Notes under the pieces: model-generated
What the model was told of the DNA's origin: nothing
Databases searched by the model: none
Seen by the model: only the letters and a program-made list of their open reading frames with translations
Position numbers and translations under genes: made by a program
DNA from: Corynebacterium oculi
GTDB taxonomy: Bacteria > Actinomycetota > Actinomycetes > Mycobacteriales > Mycobacteriaceae
Length of the DNA: 64,000 nucleotides
Reading direction: 5' to 3'
Assembly: GCF_001412105.1 (NCBI RefSeq)
Contig: NZ_LKST01000002.1
Span: 620,001 to 684,000 of the forward strand
Part shown: positions 40,035 through 48,878 of the stretch, one piece after another
How positions within the stretch are numbered: position 1 is the stretch's first letter
Layout of the letters: every line of letters begins with the position of its first letter

Positions 40035-40643
40035 GTGGCCGAGGAATATTACGCGGATAGGTTATTTAACGCCCTGGAACGCAACGATCCGGCGCCGGGA
40101 ATGCTTCTGGTGGCCGCCCCGGGCATGGAATCGGAGGCCTTTGCACGCTCCGTGGTGCTGGTGATCGAGCACAATGACGCGCTGACCTTTGGGGTGAACC
40201 TGGCCTCCCGCAGCGATCTGGCGGTGTATAACGTCATGCCGGAGTGGCTGGGCGTGGTGGCTAAGCCCCAGGCGCTGTACATCGGAGGCCCCCTGCAACA
40301 GCAGTCCGTGGTGGGCGTGGGGGTGCCGGCTCAGGGAGTGGAGACGGAGAATCACCCCCACCTGAATCGCCTGGCCACCCGCCTGGTGATGGTGGACCTG
40401 GGTGCCGATCCCGAGGAGCTGCGCGAGGATATTGAGGGTATGAGGCTCTTTGCCGGGTATGCGGAGTGGGGGCCGGGGCAGCTGATGGAGGAGATTGAGC
40501 GCGGCGATTGGTACGTGGCTCCCGCCCTGCCCTCGGACGTGGTGGCCCCCGGCCGCTCGGATTTGTGGGCGGAGGTTATGCGGCGCCAGCCCATGCCGCT
40601 GCCGCTCTTCTCCACCTACCCCGTCGATCCGGGAGAAAACTAA
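40035..40643 (+). CDS. YqgE/AlgH family protein
   Basis: This 202-residue protein of the UPF0301/AlgH fold begins with the typical PAPGMLLVAAPGM segment and carries FGVNLASRSDLAV and LFAGYAEWGPGQL, the family signature. Its biochemical function is not established. The start is GTG 40035. The stop TAA shares its last A with the azlC start codon. Confidence 0.9.
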   Translation: MAEEYYADRLFNALERNDPAPGMLLVAAPGMESEAFARSVVLVIEHNDALTFGVNLASRSDLAVYNVMPEWLGVVAKPQALYIGGPLQQQSVVGVGVPAQGVETENHPHLNRLATRLVMVDLGADPEELREDIEGMRLFAGYAEWGPGQLMEEIERGDWYVAPALPSDVVAPGRSDLWAEVMRRQPMPLPLFSTYPVDPGEN

Positions 40644-41452
40644 TGCGCGGCCCGCGAGATGTTTCACGTGAAACATGGCGGGACATACGCGCGGGCCTCA
40701 CCGATACCTGGACGGTGGGCCTGGGGCTGATCCCCCTGGGACTGGCCTTCGGTATGCTCATGGTGCAATCCGGTTATGCCTGGTGGTGGACGCCGATCTT
40801 CTCCCTGGTGATCTGCGCAGGCTCCATGGAGTTTCTGGCGATCAGCCTGGTGGCCGCGGGAATCGGCCCGGTTTCCGCCACGATCACCGGGTTCATGGTG
40901 AACTTCCGCCACATCTTCTACGGGCTGACCTTCCCCCGCGACTCCATTCCCACCGCCGCCGGGCGGGCTTACTCCACATACGCGCTCACCGACGAATCCT
41001 ACGCCGTGGCCTCCTCCCACCCGCCGGGATCATTGAGCGGCGTGAGGGTGCTGACCATTCAAATATTCTGTCAGGCGCTCTGGGTGATCCCCGGCATCCT
41101 TGGCGCGCTCCTGGGGCAGGCCCTCCCGGCCGATATTCTAGGCATGGAGTTTGCCCTCACCGCGCTCTTCATCGTCCTGGCCTGGGAATCCTTTGACAAT
41201 AATCGAGACCCCTTCCTGCCGCTCCTGGCGGGCGGCCTCGCCGTGGTGACCGCCCTGGTGGCACCGGGCAACATGCTCATGGTGGCCCTGGTGCTCTACG
41301 TCCTCATCCTGGTGGTGCGCTTCCGCTGGGAAGAATCACGGGCCTTTTCCTCCGTAGGGCTTCCTACGAGGGGTGGGCGGAGCGGGCTCGCTTCCGATGC
41401 CTCCGATACCGAACAGGCTCGGGAGGCTCAGCGCGACGGCGAGGGTGGGTGA
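40643..41452 (+). CDS. azlC: AzlC-type large subunit of a branched-chain amino acid exporter
   Basis: This 269-residue membrane protein of the AzlC/BrnF family has about seven helices and the motif FMVNFRHIFYGLTFP. With a small AzlD/BrnE partner it exports Ile, Leu, Val and Met in corynebacteria. ATG 40643 overlaps the yqgE stop. A perfect parS site lies at codons 6-12 and encodes DVSRETW. The partner gene downstream is broken, so export function is doubtful. Confidence 0.88.
   Translation: MRGPRDVSRETWRDIRAGLTDTWTVGLGLIPLGLAFGMLMVQSGYAWWWTPIFSLVICAGSMEFLAISLVAAGIGPVSATITGFMVNFRHIFYGLTFPRDSIPTAAGRAYSTYALTDESYAVASSHPPGSLSGVRVLTIQIFCQALWVIPGILGALLGQALPADILGMEFALTALFIVLAWESFDNNRDPFLPLLAGGLAVVTALVAPGNMLMVALVLYVLILVVRFRWEESRAFSSVGLPTRGGRSGLASDASDTEQAREAQRDGEGG
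40660..40675. other. parS: parS site 3 (azlC 5' end)
   Basis: TGTTTCACGTGAAACA is a perfect 16-bp parS, in the first codons of azlC. Confidence 0.95.
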
Positions 41453-41773
41453 CCGGCATGGGACTACCGGAGGGGGTGAGCCTGGGAATGGTGGCGGCGG
41501 TGACCGTGCTTCTGCGCCAACTCCCCTACAGCGCCAAGAAGGTGCTGCGCCGAAGCCGCTTCATGGGCACCTGGGCCTGACGATGCCGGTGGGCGTGATG
41601 GTGGTGCTGGTGGTGTACACCGTTGCGGGCCAGGGGCAGAACCCCGGCGGGTTGGGGGCCTCCCTGCTGGCAGGGGCCGCCACCCTGGCACTCCACGCCT
41701 GGAAACGGCAGGCGGCCTCTCCATCATTGGGGGCACCGCCGTGTACATGATCCTGGTGAACGCGGTGTTTTAG
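41449..41773 (+). pseudogene. azlD: AzlD-type small exporter subunit, two frameshifts
   Basis: The start GTG 41449 overlaps the azlC stop (GTGA), as in intact azlCD pairs. The first frame gives MTGMGLPEGVSLGMVAAV and ends at TGA 41578-41580. The second frame gives LTMPVGVMVVLVVYTVAGQG, and the third gives GLSIIGGTAVYMILVNAVF up to TAG 41773. Restoring one C in ACC-TGGG near 41572 and one G in GCGG near 41713 rebuilds a continuous AzlD of about 107 residues. Confidence 0.8.
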
Positions 41774-41798
41774 GGGTCCAGCCCTAGGTTGTTCAGCC

Positions 41799-42116
41799 CT
41801 AGGTGTTTAGGCCTGGGAAGGCCTGAAGAGCGCGCTCCCACAGGACCTGGAACTCCCCCGCGCTCAGAGTTTCGGAAGAAATATCGGGGAAGGCGCTATA
41901 CGTCTGGGGGTGCGGCACAACCTCCTGGGGCGGGGTATCCATGCCATAGTGGCGATCCCCTATCCCCGCGCCCACCGGGTTTCCCGAGGGATCGACCTCC
42001 ACGATGCGCACCATGCGGCATTCCTCCTCGCTGAGGGGCAGGAGCTCGGCCACGTGCACGGCGGTGCCGGCACCGGGGATGGTGAGAGTGGTGCGGATAA
42101 ACAGGGGGGAACTCAT
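41799..42116 (-). CDS. Hypothetical protein
   Basis: This 105-residue protein has no signal peptide or membrane segment. It begins MSSPLFIRTTLTIPG and contains a strand-rich region (CRMVRIVEVDPSGNPVG). I do not recognise a family. It is downstream of the SBF-like transporter on the same strand with a 49-bp gap and converges on the azlD remnant. Confidence 0.55.
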   Translation of the reverse strand: MSSPLFIRTTLTIPGAGTAVHVAELLPLSEEECRMVRIVEVDPSGNPVGAGIGDRHYGMDTPPQEVVPHPQTYSAFPDISSETLSAGEFQVLWERALQAFPGLNT

Positions 42117-42165
42117 TGCACTGATTGTAGCGATCCCAGGGCTGTAGTGATCCCAGGGCGGTGGG

Positions 42166-43134
42166 TTAGCCGCGCGGCGGCTCCTCTTCCCGGAGGGCGT
42201 AACGGGAGGCCAGCCAGGAGCACATCATCAGCTGCACCTGGTGGAAGATCATCAGGGGCAGGATGAAAAGCCCCAGGGCCGATCCCCCAAAGATCACGGA
42301 GGCCATGGGCAGGCCCGAAGCGAGGGACTTCTTTGTGCCACAGAACTGTACGGCCAGGACGTCTCCCCGCTCAAAACCCAGGCGCTGCGCGCTCACGCGG
42401 GTGAACCACAACATGAAGGCCACCAGGGCTATGGAGAGCGCGACGAGGAAAAGAATCTCCGCGACGGACGTGGATCGCCACACCCCGTCCACCATGCCCG
42501 CGGAAAAAGCGGAGTACACCACCATCGTGATGGAACCACGATCCACGATCTTGGTGGCCTTGTGTGCGGCGAAGCCCTTGATCCAGCGGTGGGCCATCTG
42601 GCCCAGAACGAACGGGACGAGAAGTTGTAGGGCGATGTTCAGGAACACGGAGGCATCAATATGCAGCCCCGAGCGGGAGTTCATGAGGGCAAAAACGAGC
42701 AGGGGTGTGAGAAACACCCCGGCGAGGTTGCTCACGGAGGCCGCCACGATGGCCCCGGCGACGTTGCCCCGGGCGATGGAGGTGAAGGCCACCGAGGACT
42801 GCACCGTGGAAGGCACCAAGGTGAGAAAGAGAATACCCAGATAAAGATCCTCGGAGAGGAAGAACGTGAGTGGCCTGAGCGCCAAACCGATGAGCGGAAA
42901 GACCAGGAAGGTAAAGGAGAGGATCAGAAGGTGAAGCCGCCAATGATAAAGCCCCCGCAGGGCCTCCTGGGTGGAAAGGCGCGCCCCGTAGAGGAAAAAG
43001 AGCAGGGCGATGGCCACGGAGGTGGCCGAGGAAAACGCCTCCGCGAAGGAACCACGGGCCGGCGCCACTATGGCCACCATCACGGCGGCGATGATGAGGA
43101 AGATAAGGGGGTCTTGGCGCTTCAGCAGACTCAT
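42166..43134 (-). CDS. SBF-like (bile acid:sodium symporter fold) transporter
   Basis: This 322-residue protein has about ten membrane helices. The segment FCGTKKSLASGLPMASVIF is the signature of the YfeH/SBF-like branch. The substrate is unknown. It starts 10 bp after the Rieske gene stop, suggesting co-transcription. No Shine-Dalgarno sequence is obvious before ATG 43134. Confidence 0.8.
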   Translation of the reverse strand: MSLLKRQDPLIFLIIAAVMVAIVAPARGSFAEAFSSATSVAIALLFFLYGARLSTQEALRGLYHWRLHLLILSFTFLVFPLIGLALRPLTFFLSEDLYLGILFLTLVPSTVQSSVAFTSIARGNVAGAIVAASVSNLAGVFLTPLLVFALMNSRSGLHIDASVFLNIALQLLVPFVLGQMAHRWIKGFAAHKATKIVDRGSITMVVYSAFSAGMVDGVWRSTSVAEILFLVALSIALVAFMLWFTRVSAQRLGFERGDVLAVQFCGTKKSLASGLPMASVIFGGSALGLFILPLMIFHQVQLMMCSWLASRYALREEEPPRG

Positions 43135-43144
43135 CTAGGAGAGT

Positions 43145-43528
43145 CTAGAGGCTCACGCTCAGGTTTGTTCCCTTTTCCTCAACGGTGCCCTCCGTGAGAG
43201 GAGAACGGGCCGGGCCCTCCACCACCGAGCCATCGGACAGGGAGAACACGGAGTTATGGGAGGTGCAGCGCACCGTCTCCCCCTCCACCTCGGTGATCTT
43301 GCTGCTTTGGTGCGGGCAGGTGGTGGAATAGGCGCGGTACTGGCCCCGCTGGGGTTGTGCGATGATGAAGTCCCCCACGATCACGGCGCTCCCCACGGGG
43401 ACGTCGGTGGCGGCGATCTCCTCGGTAGGCCCGGAGCCGCAGGCGGCGAGCACCGCGCCGGCGAAGGTGGTGGCACTCCCCAGGAGGAAGAGGCGGCGGC
43501 TGCACGGGGGAAGCTGAGATGTGACCAT
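43145..43528 (-). CDS. Rieske [2Fe-2S] lipoprotein
   Basis: This 127-residue exported protein has a twin-arginine-like start (SRRLFLLGSATTFAGAVL) and a lipobox LAAC. The Rieske cluster ligands are in TTCPHQSSK and RCTSHNSVF, giving the CxH and CxxH pairs. It probably hands electrons at the outer face of the membrane, and the partner is unknown. It is followed by the SBF-like transporter. Confidence 0.88.
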   Translation of the reverse strand: MVTSQLPPCSRRLFLLGSATTFAGAVLAACGSGPTEEIAATDVPVGSAVIVGDFIIAQPQRGQYRAYSTTCPHQSSKITEVEGETVRCTSHNSVFSLSDGSVVEGPARSPLTEGTVEEKGTNLSVSL

Positions 43529-43590
43529 GCCTTCCAGTATGCGCCGCCTGGGCCCTGGGTAAAAGCAAGCGGAGCCTAAGCGAGTTTAAG

Positions 43591-44466
43591 TCACAGTGTT
43601 GCCTTTTTCATCTCCCGCACGTACTCCCCCAGCTCCGCTCGGAGCGCCTCCATGTCCCCCACTCGGAAGGCCGGGAGGTCATGTTCGGAGTGCCCTGGGT
43701 GTTCAGGGCGGGGGGTGCGCGAGAGATCGGGCACGCAATGCCTCTCCACGATCCTGGTGATGGCGGAGCCGGTGATGGCCCCCGCCGCCCCCGCCTGGAT
43801 AGCGGCGCGCACGTGCTCCGGGCGGGAGATGCCGAAGCCCAAGAGAATGGGTGCGCCGCCAAAGCGCGCCACGTGCCCCACGGCCTCCTTGAGCCCGGTG
43901 GTCTCCGATTGTTTCTCCGTGCCGGTCACCCCGTCACGGGAAACGGCGTAGATGTATCCCTTGGAGCACGCGGCCACGGACTCCAGGACCTTCTCCGAGG
44001 CCCCCGCCGGGGCGATGAATACGGGATCGACGCCCGCGCGTTCGGCGGCGGCGATGAAGGGCGCACCTTCCCGCACCGGAATATCGGGCAGGAGGATTGC
44101 GTCCGCCCCCGCCTCGGCGAACTCCTGGTAGAAGGTGTCTAGGCCTCGGGAAAATGGCACGTTGCCGTATACGAGGATGCCCAGTGGAAGGCGAGGGAAC
44201 TCCTCGCGGATCGTGCGGATCAAGGCGAGGGCATCGGCCAGGCCCACTCCCCCGGCCAGGGCGCGGACGTGGGAGGCCTGAATGGTGGGTCCATCGGCCA
44301 CGGGATCGGAGAAGGGCACGCCGAGTTCGAGGGCGTCGGCCCCGGCGGCGACGAGGGTGCGTACGATGGCGAGGGAGTCCTCTGGGGAGGGGTCCCCCAG
44401 CATGAGGAAGGGCACGAAGGCGCCTTCGTTGTGCAGACGGGAGAAGAGGGTGGTGAAGCGGCTCAT
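43591..44466 (-). CDS. trpA: Tryptophan synthase alpha subunit
   Basis: TrpA splits indole-3-glycerol phosphate to indole and glyceraldehyde phosphate. The 291-residue TIM barrel has the catalytic Glu in [17 protein letters not shown] and the catalytic Asp in [11 protein letters not shown]. The C-terminal 40 residues include a His/Pro-rich insertion. The start overlaps the trpB stop by 4 bp. It is the last gene of the operon. Confidence 0.96.
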   Translation of the reverse strand: MSRFTTLFSRLHNEGAFVPFLMLGDPSPEDSLAIVRTLVAAGADALELGVPFSDPVADGPTIQASHVRALAGGVGLADALALIRTIREEFPRLPLGILVYGNVPFSRGLDTFYQEFAEAGADAILLPDIPVREGAPFIAAAERAGVDPVFIAPAGASEKVLESVAACSKGYIYAVSRDGVTGTEKQSETTGLKEAVGHVARFGGAPILLGFGISRPEHVRAAIQAGAAGAITGSAITRIVERHCVPDLSRTPRPEHPGHSEHDLPAFRVGDMEALRAELGEYVREMKKATL

Positions 44467-45716
44467 CGGTTTTCCTCCAGGGTGAGTTCGGAGAGCACGA
44501 GTTCCGGGTGCTCGTCGAGGGTGCGGCGCACGTGATCCACGTCCTTGTCTCCGCGCCCGGAAAGGGAGACGAGGATGGTGAGATCCTGATTGTTTTCCTG
44601 CGCCGTGCGGGCGCGCTTGAGCGCGTAGGCAAAGGCGTGGGAGGATTCCAGGGCCGGAATGATGCCCTCGCGGCGAGCGAGGATTTGGAAGGCCTCCAGG
44701 GCCTCAGCGTCCGTGATACCCACGTATTGCGCCCGCCCGGTGGCGGAGAGATGAGCGTGCTCCGGGCCCACGCCGGGGTAATCCAGGCCGGCGGAGATGG
44801 AGTAGGATTCCTCCACCTGCCCCTCGGAGGTGCGCATGAGGTATGAGCGCGCCCCGTGAAGGATGCCCACCTGGCCGTTGGTGATAGTGGCCCCGTGGCG
44901 GCCGGAATCTATACCCTCCCCGGCGGCCTCGGTGCCCACGAGTTCCACGGAGGGCTCGTCGATGAACTCCGCGAACATGCCGATGGCGTTGGAGCCGCCG
45001 CCCACGCAGGCCACCACGACGTCGGGAAGCGCGCTGGTGCGCTCGACGATCTGTGCCTTGGCCTCCTGGGAGATCACGCGGTGAAACTCCTTGACCAGCG
45101 TGGGGAAGGGGTGCGGCCCGGCGGCGGTGCCCAGCAGATAGTGGGACTCGTGGAAGGTGGCCGTCCAATCGCGCAGGGCCTCGTTCACGGCGTCCTTGAG
45201 GGTGCCGGATCCGGCGTCCACCGGGATCACGGTGGCCCCGTGGAGCCTCATGCGATAGACGTTGGGCTGCTGCCTTTCGACGTCCTTGGCGCCCATGTAG
45301 ATCACGCACTCCATGCCGAGCAGGGCGCAGGCGAGGGCCGTGGCGGTGCCGTGCTGTCCCGCGCCGGTCTCCGCGATGATGCGCTTCTTCCCCATTTTTT
45401 TGGCCAGGAGAATCTGGCCGATTACCTGGTTGGTCTTGTGGGCACCGCCGTGTACCAGATCCTCGCGCTTGAGGAAGATGCGCACGCGGGAGCCCGTCGA
45501 TGTTTCACGTGGAACATTCCGGCACTCGGTGAGGGGGGTGGGCCGCCCAAGATAATCGCGGAGGAGGGAGCGGTATTCCCCCATGAAGGCCTCGTCGCTG
45601 AGGGCCTCCACGAAGGCACGCTCCAGTTGATCGAGGGCGGGAATGAGGGATTCGGGAACGAATTGGCCGCCGAACTCCCCAAAATAGGCCGGGAGCAGGG
45701 GGTGGGTATCGGACAT
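44463..45716 (-). CDS. trpB: Tryptophan synthase beta subunit
   Basis: TrpB condenses indole and serine with PLP. The 417-residue protein shows the PLP lysine in GGAHKTNQ and the phosphate-binding [10 protein letters not shown]. It starts 3 bp after trpCF. A 15/16 parS site lies inside and encodes NVPRET, replacing a poorly conserved loop. Confidence 0.97.
   Translation of the reverse strand: MSDTHPLLPAYFGEFGGQFVPESLIPALDQLERAFVEALSDEAFMGEYRSLLRDYLGRPTPLTECRNVPRETSTGSRVRIFLKREDLVHGGAHKTNQVIGQILLAKKMGKKRIIAETGAGQHGTATALACALLGMECVIYMGAKDVERQQPNVYRMRLHGATVIPVDAGSGTLKDAVNEALRDWTATFHESHYLLGTAAGPHPFPTLVKEFHRVISQEAKAQIVERTSALPDVVVACVGGGSNAIGMFAEFIDEPSVELVGTEAAGEGIDSGRHGATITNGQVGILHGARSYLMRTSEGQVEESYSISAGLDYPGVGPEHAHLSATGRAQYVGITDAEALEAFQILARREGIIPALESSHAFAYALKRARTAQENNQDLTILVSLSGRGDKDVDHVRRTLDEHPELVLSELTLEENR
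45501..45516. other. parS: parS site 4 (inside trpB)
   Basis: TGTTTCACGTGGAACA differs from the consensus at one position (G for A). ParB may bind it more weakly. Confidence 0.8.
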
Positions 45717-45719
45717 GAT

Positions 45720-47216
45720 TTATTTCCCTTCGTCAGGTGTGCTGGTGCTGTGCGAGCTATGCGAGCGGATCAGGCGGAAGGCGTGGTTCAGCGCGGCGGT
45801 GTCTTTCTGCCCGGCCCAGGCCCCGGATTCCGGCCCGTATTCCACGCCGGAATTGAGGTCCACCCCCGCGCAGCCAACGTCGAGCGCCTGGGAAAGGTTG
45901 CCGGGGCCGATCCCCCCGGCCAGTAGGGAGACGGAACGAACCTCGTCGGGTATCTGTGTCCACTCGAAGGCGTGGCCCGTTCCGCCGGAGCCGGAGTCCA
46001 GCACCAGCCGGGTCAGGAGACCCTCGCCAATCAGCGAGGCGAGATCCCGGGCCGTCCGCGCGGCCCCCTCTTCCGTCATGGAAACCGCGCGCCAGATTGC
46101 CACCTCTCCCCGACCGTGAGCATCAAGGTCGGTGCGGATGGCGTGGAGCATGTCTCTCTCGGCCTCCAGGGATCCCCGGTGGGGGGCGTGAATCTGAATG
46201 GCGGTGACGTCGAGGCCGGATAGGAGTTCCCCCCACCCGACATCGCGGCGGGACACGGCCACATAGTCCAGGCCGGGTTCGGCGGAGATAATGGATCGCG
46301 CCGTTTCACGTGAAACATTGCGCGGCGAGGCCTCCTCGAAGATCAACCCGCCGTACACCGCCCCGGCGGCGCGGGCGGCCTGCGCCGCCGAGGGGCGGGT
46401 GAGCCCGCAGACCTTGTTCTCACCATAGACCAGGCGGCGGGCGGCGCGGTCGATGTCCGGTTGGCCGGTGAGCTGCGATCCCACCAGGAAGGCGTGGGAG
46501 TGGCCGCCCAACCGACCAACGGTGGCGTGATCGCGGATACCGGACTCGGAGACCACCACGACGTCGTGAGGCAGAAGCGCGGCGAGGCGTTGGGAGCGGG
46601 AGAGGTCGATGGAGAGGTCGTGGAGGTTGCGATGATTGATGCCCACGATCCGTGCCCCCAGGCGCTGCGCGCGGGCCACCTCGTCCTCGTCGATGACCTC
46701 GGTGAGAACGTCCATGTTGAGCCGCGCGGCCTCGGCGGAGAGGTTGGTATAGGAGACGTCATCGAGGATGGAGAGCATGAGGAGAATGGCGTCCGCCCCG
46801 AAGTACCGCGCCGCGTGAATCTGCACGGGGTCGATGATGAAGTCCTTGCAAAGCACCGGGAGGTGCGTGCTGGCGGCCACGGTGGCCAGGTGATCGTAAT
46901 CTCCTCCGAAGCGTTCCGGTTCGCACAGCACCGAGATGGCCGAGGCGTACCGGGAATAGACGGCGGCGATGGCACCCGGCTCGTAATGCTCGCGGATCAC
47001 TCCCAGGGAGGGGGAAGAGGCCTTGCACTCCATGATGAAGCGGTTGGTGTTGGCGGCGCCCCCCTCCTCTCCCCCGCCAAGGCTTCGGCGGAGGGAACGG
47101 GTGGAGCGCGGCAGGGCCTCGGGATCGACGTGAGAGATGCGGGCGCGGATCTCCGCGAGGTGCGTGCGCCGGGCGTTCACGATGCCTTCGAGAACGGTGG
47201 GAAGGTTAGTTGCCAT
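45720..47216 (-). CDS. trpCF: Bifunctional indole-3-glycerol-phosphate synthase / phosphoribosylanthranilate isomerase
   Basis: The N-terminal half (about 1-255) is TrpC with MECKASSPSLG and LCKDFIIDP, and the C-terminal half (about 258-498) is TrpF, starting KVCGLTR and ending GVDLNSGVE. ATG 47216 follows a perfect AGGAGG and overlaps the trpD stop by 11 bp. A parS copy at the start of TrpF encodes NVSRET, as in trpB. Confidence 0.95.
   Translation of the reverse strand: MATNLPTVLEGIVNARRTHLAEIRARISHVDPEALPRSTRSLRRSLGGGEEGGAANTNRFIMECKASSPSLGVIREHYEPGAIAAVYSRYASAISVLCEPERFGGDYDHLATVAASTHLPVLCKDFIIDPVQIHAARYFGADAILLMLSILDDVSYTNLSAEAARLNMDVLTEVIDEDEVARAQRLGARIVGINHRNLHDLSIDLSRSQRLAALLPHDVVVVSESGIRDHATVGRLGGHSHAFLVGSQLTGQPDIDRAARRLVYGENKVCGLTRPSAAQAARAAGAVYGGLIFEEASPRNVSRETARSIISAEPGLDYVAVSRRDVGWGELLSGLDVTAIQIHAPHRGSLEAERDMLHAIRTDLDAHGRGEVAIWRAVSMTEEGAARTARDLASLIGEGLLTRLVLDSGSGGTGHAFEWTQIPDEVRSVSLLAGGIGPGNLSQALDVGCAGVDLNSGVEYGPESGAWAGQKDTAALNHAFRLIRSHSSHSTSTPDEGK
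46302..46317. other. parS: parS site 5 (inside trpCF)
   Basis: CGTTTCACGTGAAACA matches 15 of 16 parS positions. Confidence 0.9.
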
Positions 47217-48234
47217 AGTTTGCCTCCTCATGCGTGTGCAACCACTGAGTCACGGTGCCGTCCGCCATCGTATCCAGGGCGCGCTCCACGCCCTCGCGGA
47301 TCGAGGGGCTATGCCCGGAAACGTAGAACATCGCCCCCGCCGAGGCGGCCAGGGCCTCCCGGTGCGCGGCCGGGCCGGTGGCGTCGAAGGCGGCGTAAAG
47401 GTGGCGGGCGTTCTCCTGGGCGCCTCCACCCACGAGGTCGCTCAGGGCATGGGTGTCAAGGCCCATCTCCTGCGGGGTCAGGGTGTATTCCTCGATCTCA
47501 CCGGCGGGGGTGAGTTCCCATACCTGGGTGGGCCCCCACACGGCGATCTCATCCGCGCCGGAGCCGTGAACCACCAGGGCGCGGGTGCGGCCCAGATCGC
47601 GGAACACCTCCGCGAGCATCCTGCCCAGGCGCGGGTTGGCCACCCCCATGATCTGAAACTCCGGGCGGGCCGGGGAAAGCACCGGCCCCAGGATATTGAA
47701 GATGGTGGGTACCTTGAGTGCCCTCCGCACGGGCTGCACGTGGGCGATGGCCGGGTGATAGGCCGGGGCAAAGAGGAAGGTGAAGCGGGAGGCCTGGAAC
47801 TGCCGCACGGCCCGCTCGGGATCGAGGTCCAGGGGAATACCCATGGCCTCAAGCACGTCGGCGGAGCCGGAGGCGGAGGACACCGAGCGGTTACCGCACT
47901 TAATCATGGGTACCCCGCCCGCCGCCGCGAGGAGCGAGGCACCCGTGGTGATGTTGATGGTGTTCAGGCCGTCTCCCCCGGTGCCGGCGGTATCGGTGAT
48001 CCCGGCCCCGGTGAGGGGGAAGGGCCTCCCGGCGGCGAGGAAGGCGCGCGCCGCGCCGAGGACATCGGCGCTGGTTTCCCCCCGCGTGCGAACGGCGGTG
48101 AGAAGGGCGGCGATGTGCACGTCATCGTAATCGCCCACCGTGAGGGGGGTGAATACCTCCTGGGCCTGTTCCGCGGAGGGGTGAGGCTCGTCCAGGTATG
48201 CGATGAGGTGGTGGAGGGCTTCGGGGCTGGTCAC
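47206..48234 (-). CDS. trpD: Anthranilate phosphoribosyltransferase
   Basis: This 342-residue enzyme attaches the phosphoribosyl group to anthranilate. The PRPP motif is GTGGDGLNTINITTGAS and the anthranilate site is KCGNRSVSSASGSADVLE. It overlaps trpG by 4 bp. Confidence 0.97.
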   Translation of the reverse strand: MTSPEALHHLIAYLDEPHPSAEQAQEVFTPLTVGDYDDVHIAALLTAVRTRGETSADVLGAARAFLAAGRPFPLTGAGITDTAGTGGDGLNTINITTGASLLAAAGGVPMIKCGNRSVSSASGSADVLEAMGIPLDLDPERAVRQFQASRFTFLFAPAYHPAIAHVQPVRRALKVPTIFNILGPVLSPARPEFQIMGVANPRLGRMLAEVFRDLGRTRALVVHGSGADEIAVWGPTQVWELTPAGEIEEYTLTPQEMGLDTHALSDLVGGGAQENARHLYAAFDATGPAAHREALAASAGAMFYVSGHSPSIREGVERALDTMADGTVTQWLHTHEEANYGN

Positions 48235-48878
48235 GCTGCTTCCTTTCCGTGATGCAGGAGATGAGTGAGGAGGCGATCGAGTAGGATCGGGCCGCTGGGG
48301 CTGAGCACGGATTCTGGGTGGAATTGCAGACCGATGGCGGGCCGGTCGGTGCAGCGGGCGGCCATGACCACCTCACCGATGCGGGAGTCTGACCAGCCCA
48401 GGGCCTCCATTTCGGCGGGTACCGTGGTGCAGCTCAGGGAGTGATACCGTGCCACGGGGACGGCGTGGCCGGGGTCCTCGGGGTGATCTGGTTCGGCGTC
48501 GATCGTCAACCCCCGGAAGAGGGCGGTGGCCGAGGCGGCCGGGGTGAGACGCATGATGTCCGTGGTGCCGTGAACGGGGCCGCAGGGCACCACACTCCCA
48601 CCGAAGTGCTCCAGGACCGCCTGGAACCCCAGGCAGATTCCGAGCACGGGGATGCGGCTTTCCAGGGCGAGGGCCAGGGTATCCATCATTGTTCCCGCCT
48701 GGCGGGGATGGCCCGGCCCCGGGGAGAACACCAGAAGATCGGGCTGGGAGGCCATGATCTCCGCCACCGCCACGGTGTTGCGGAACACGGTGCAGCGGTG
48801 TCCACTGGTGCGCAGCGCATCGACGAGGTTGTACACAAAGGAATCGTGGTTATCTACGAGCACGATGTGGGCGGTCAT
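48231..48878 (-). CDS. trpG: Anthranilate synthase glutamine amidotransferase subunit
   Basis: This 215-residue class I amidotransferase has the nucleophile Cys in GICLGFQAV and His/Glu in LQFHPESVLS. It supplies ammonia to TrpE. It overlaps trpE by 4 bp. Confidence 0.96.
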   Translation of the reverse strand: MTAHIVLVDNHDSFVYNLVDALRTSGHRCTVFRNTVAVAEIMASQPDLLVFSPGPGHPRQAGTMMDTLALALESRIPVLGICLGFQAVLEHFGGSVVPCGPVHGTTDIMRLTPAASATALFRGLTIDAEPDHPEDPGHAVPVARYHSLSCTTVPAEMEALGWSDSRIGEVVMAARCTDRPAIGLQFHPESVLSPSGPILLDRLLTHLLHHGKEAA

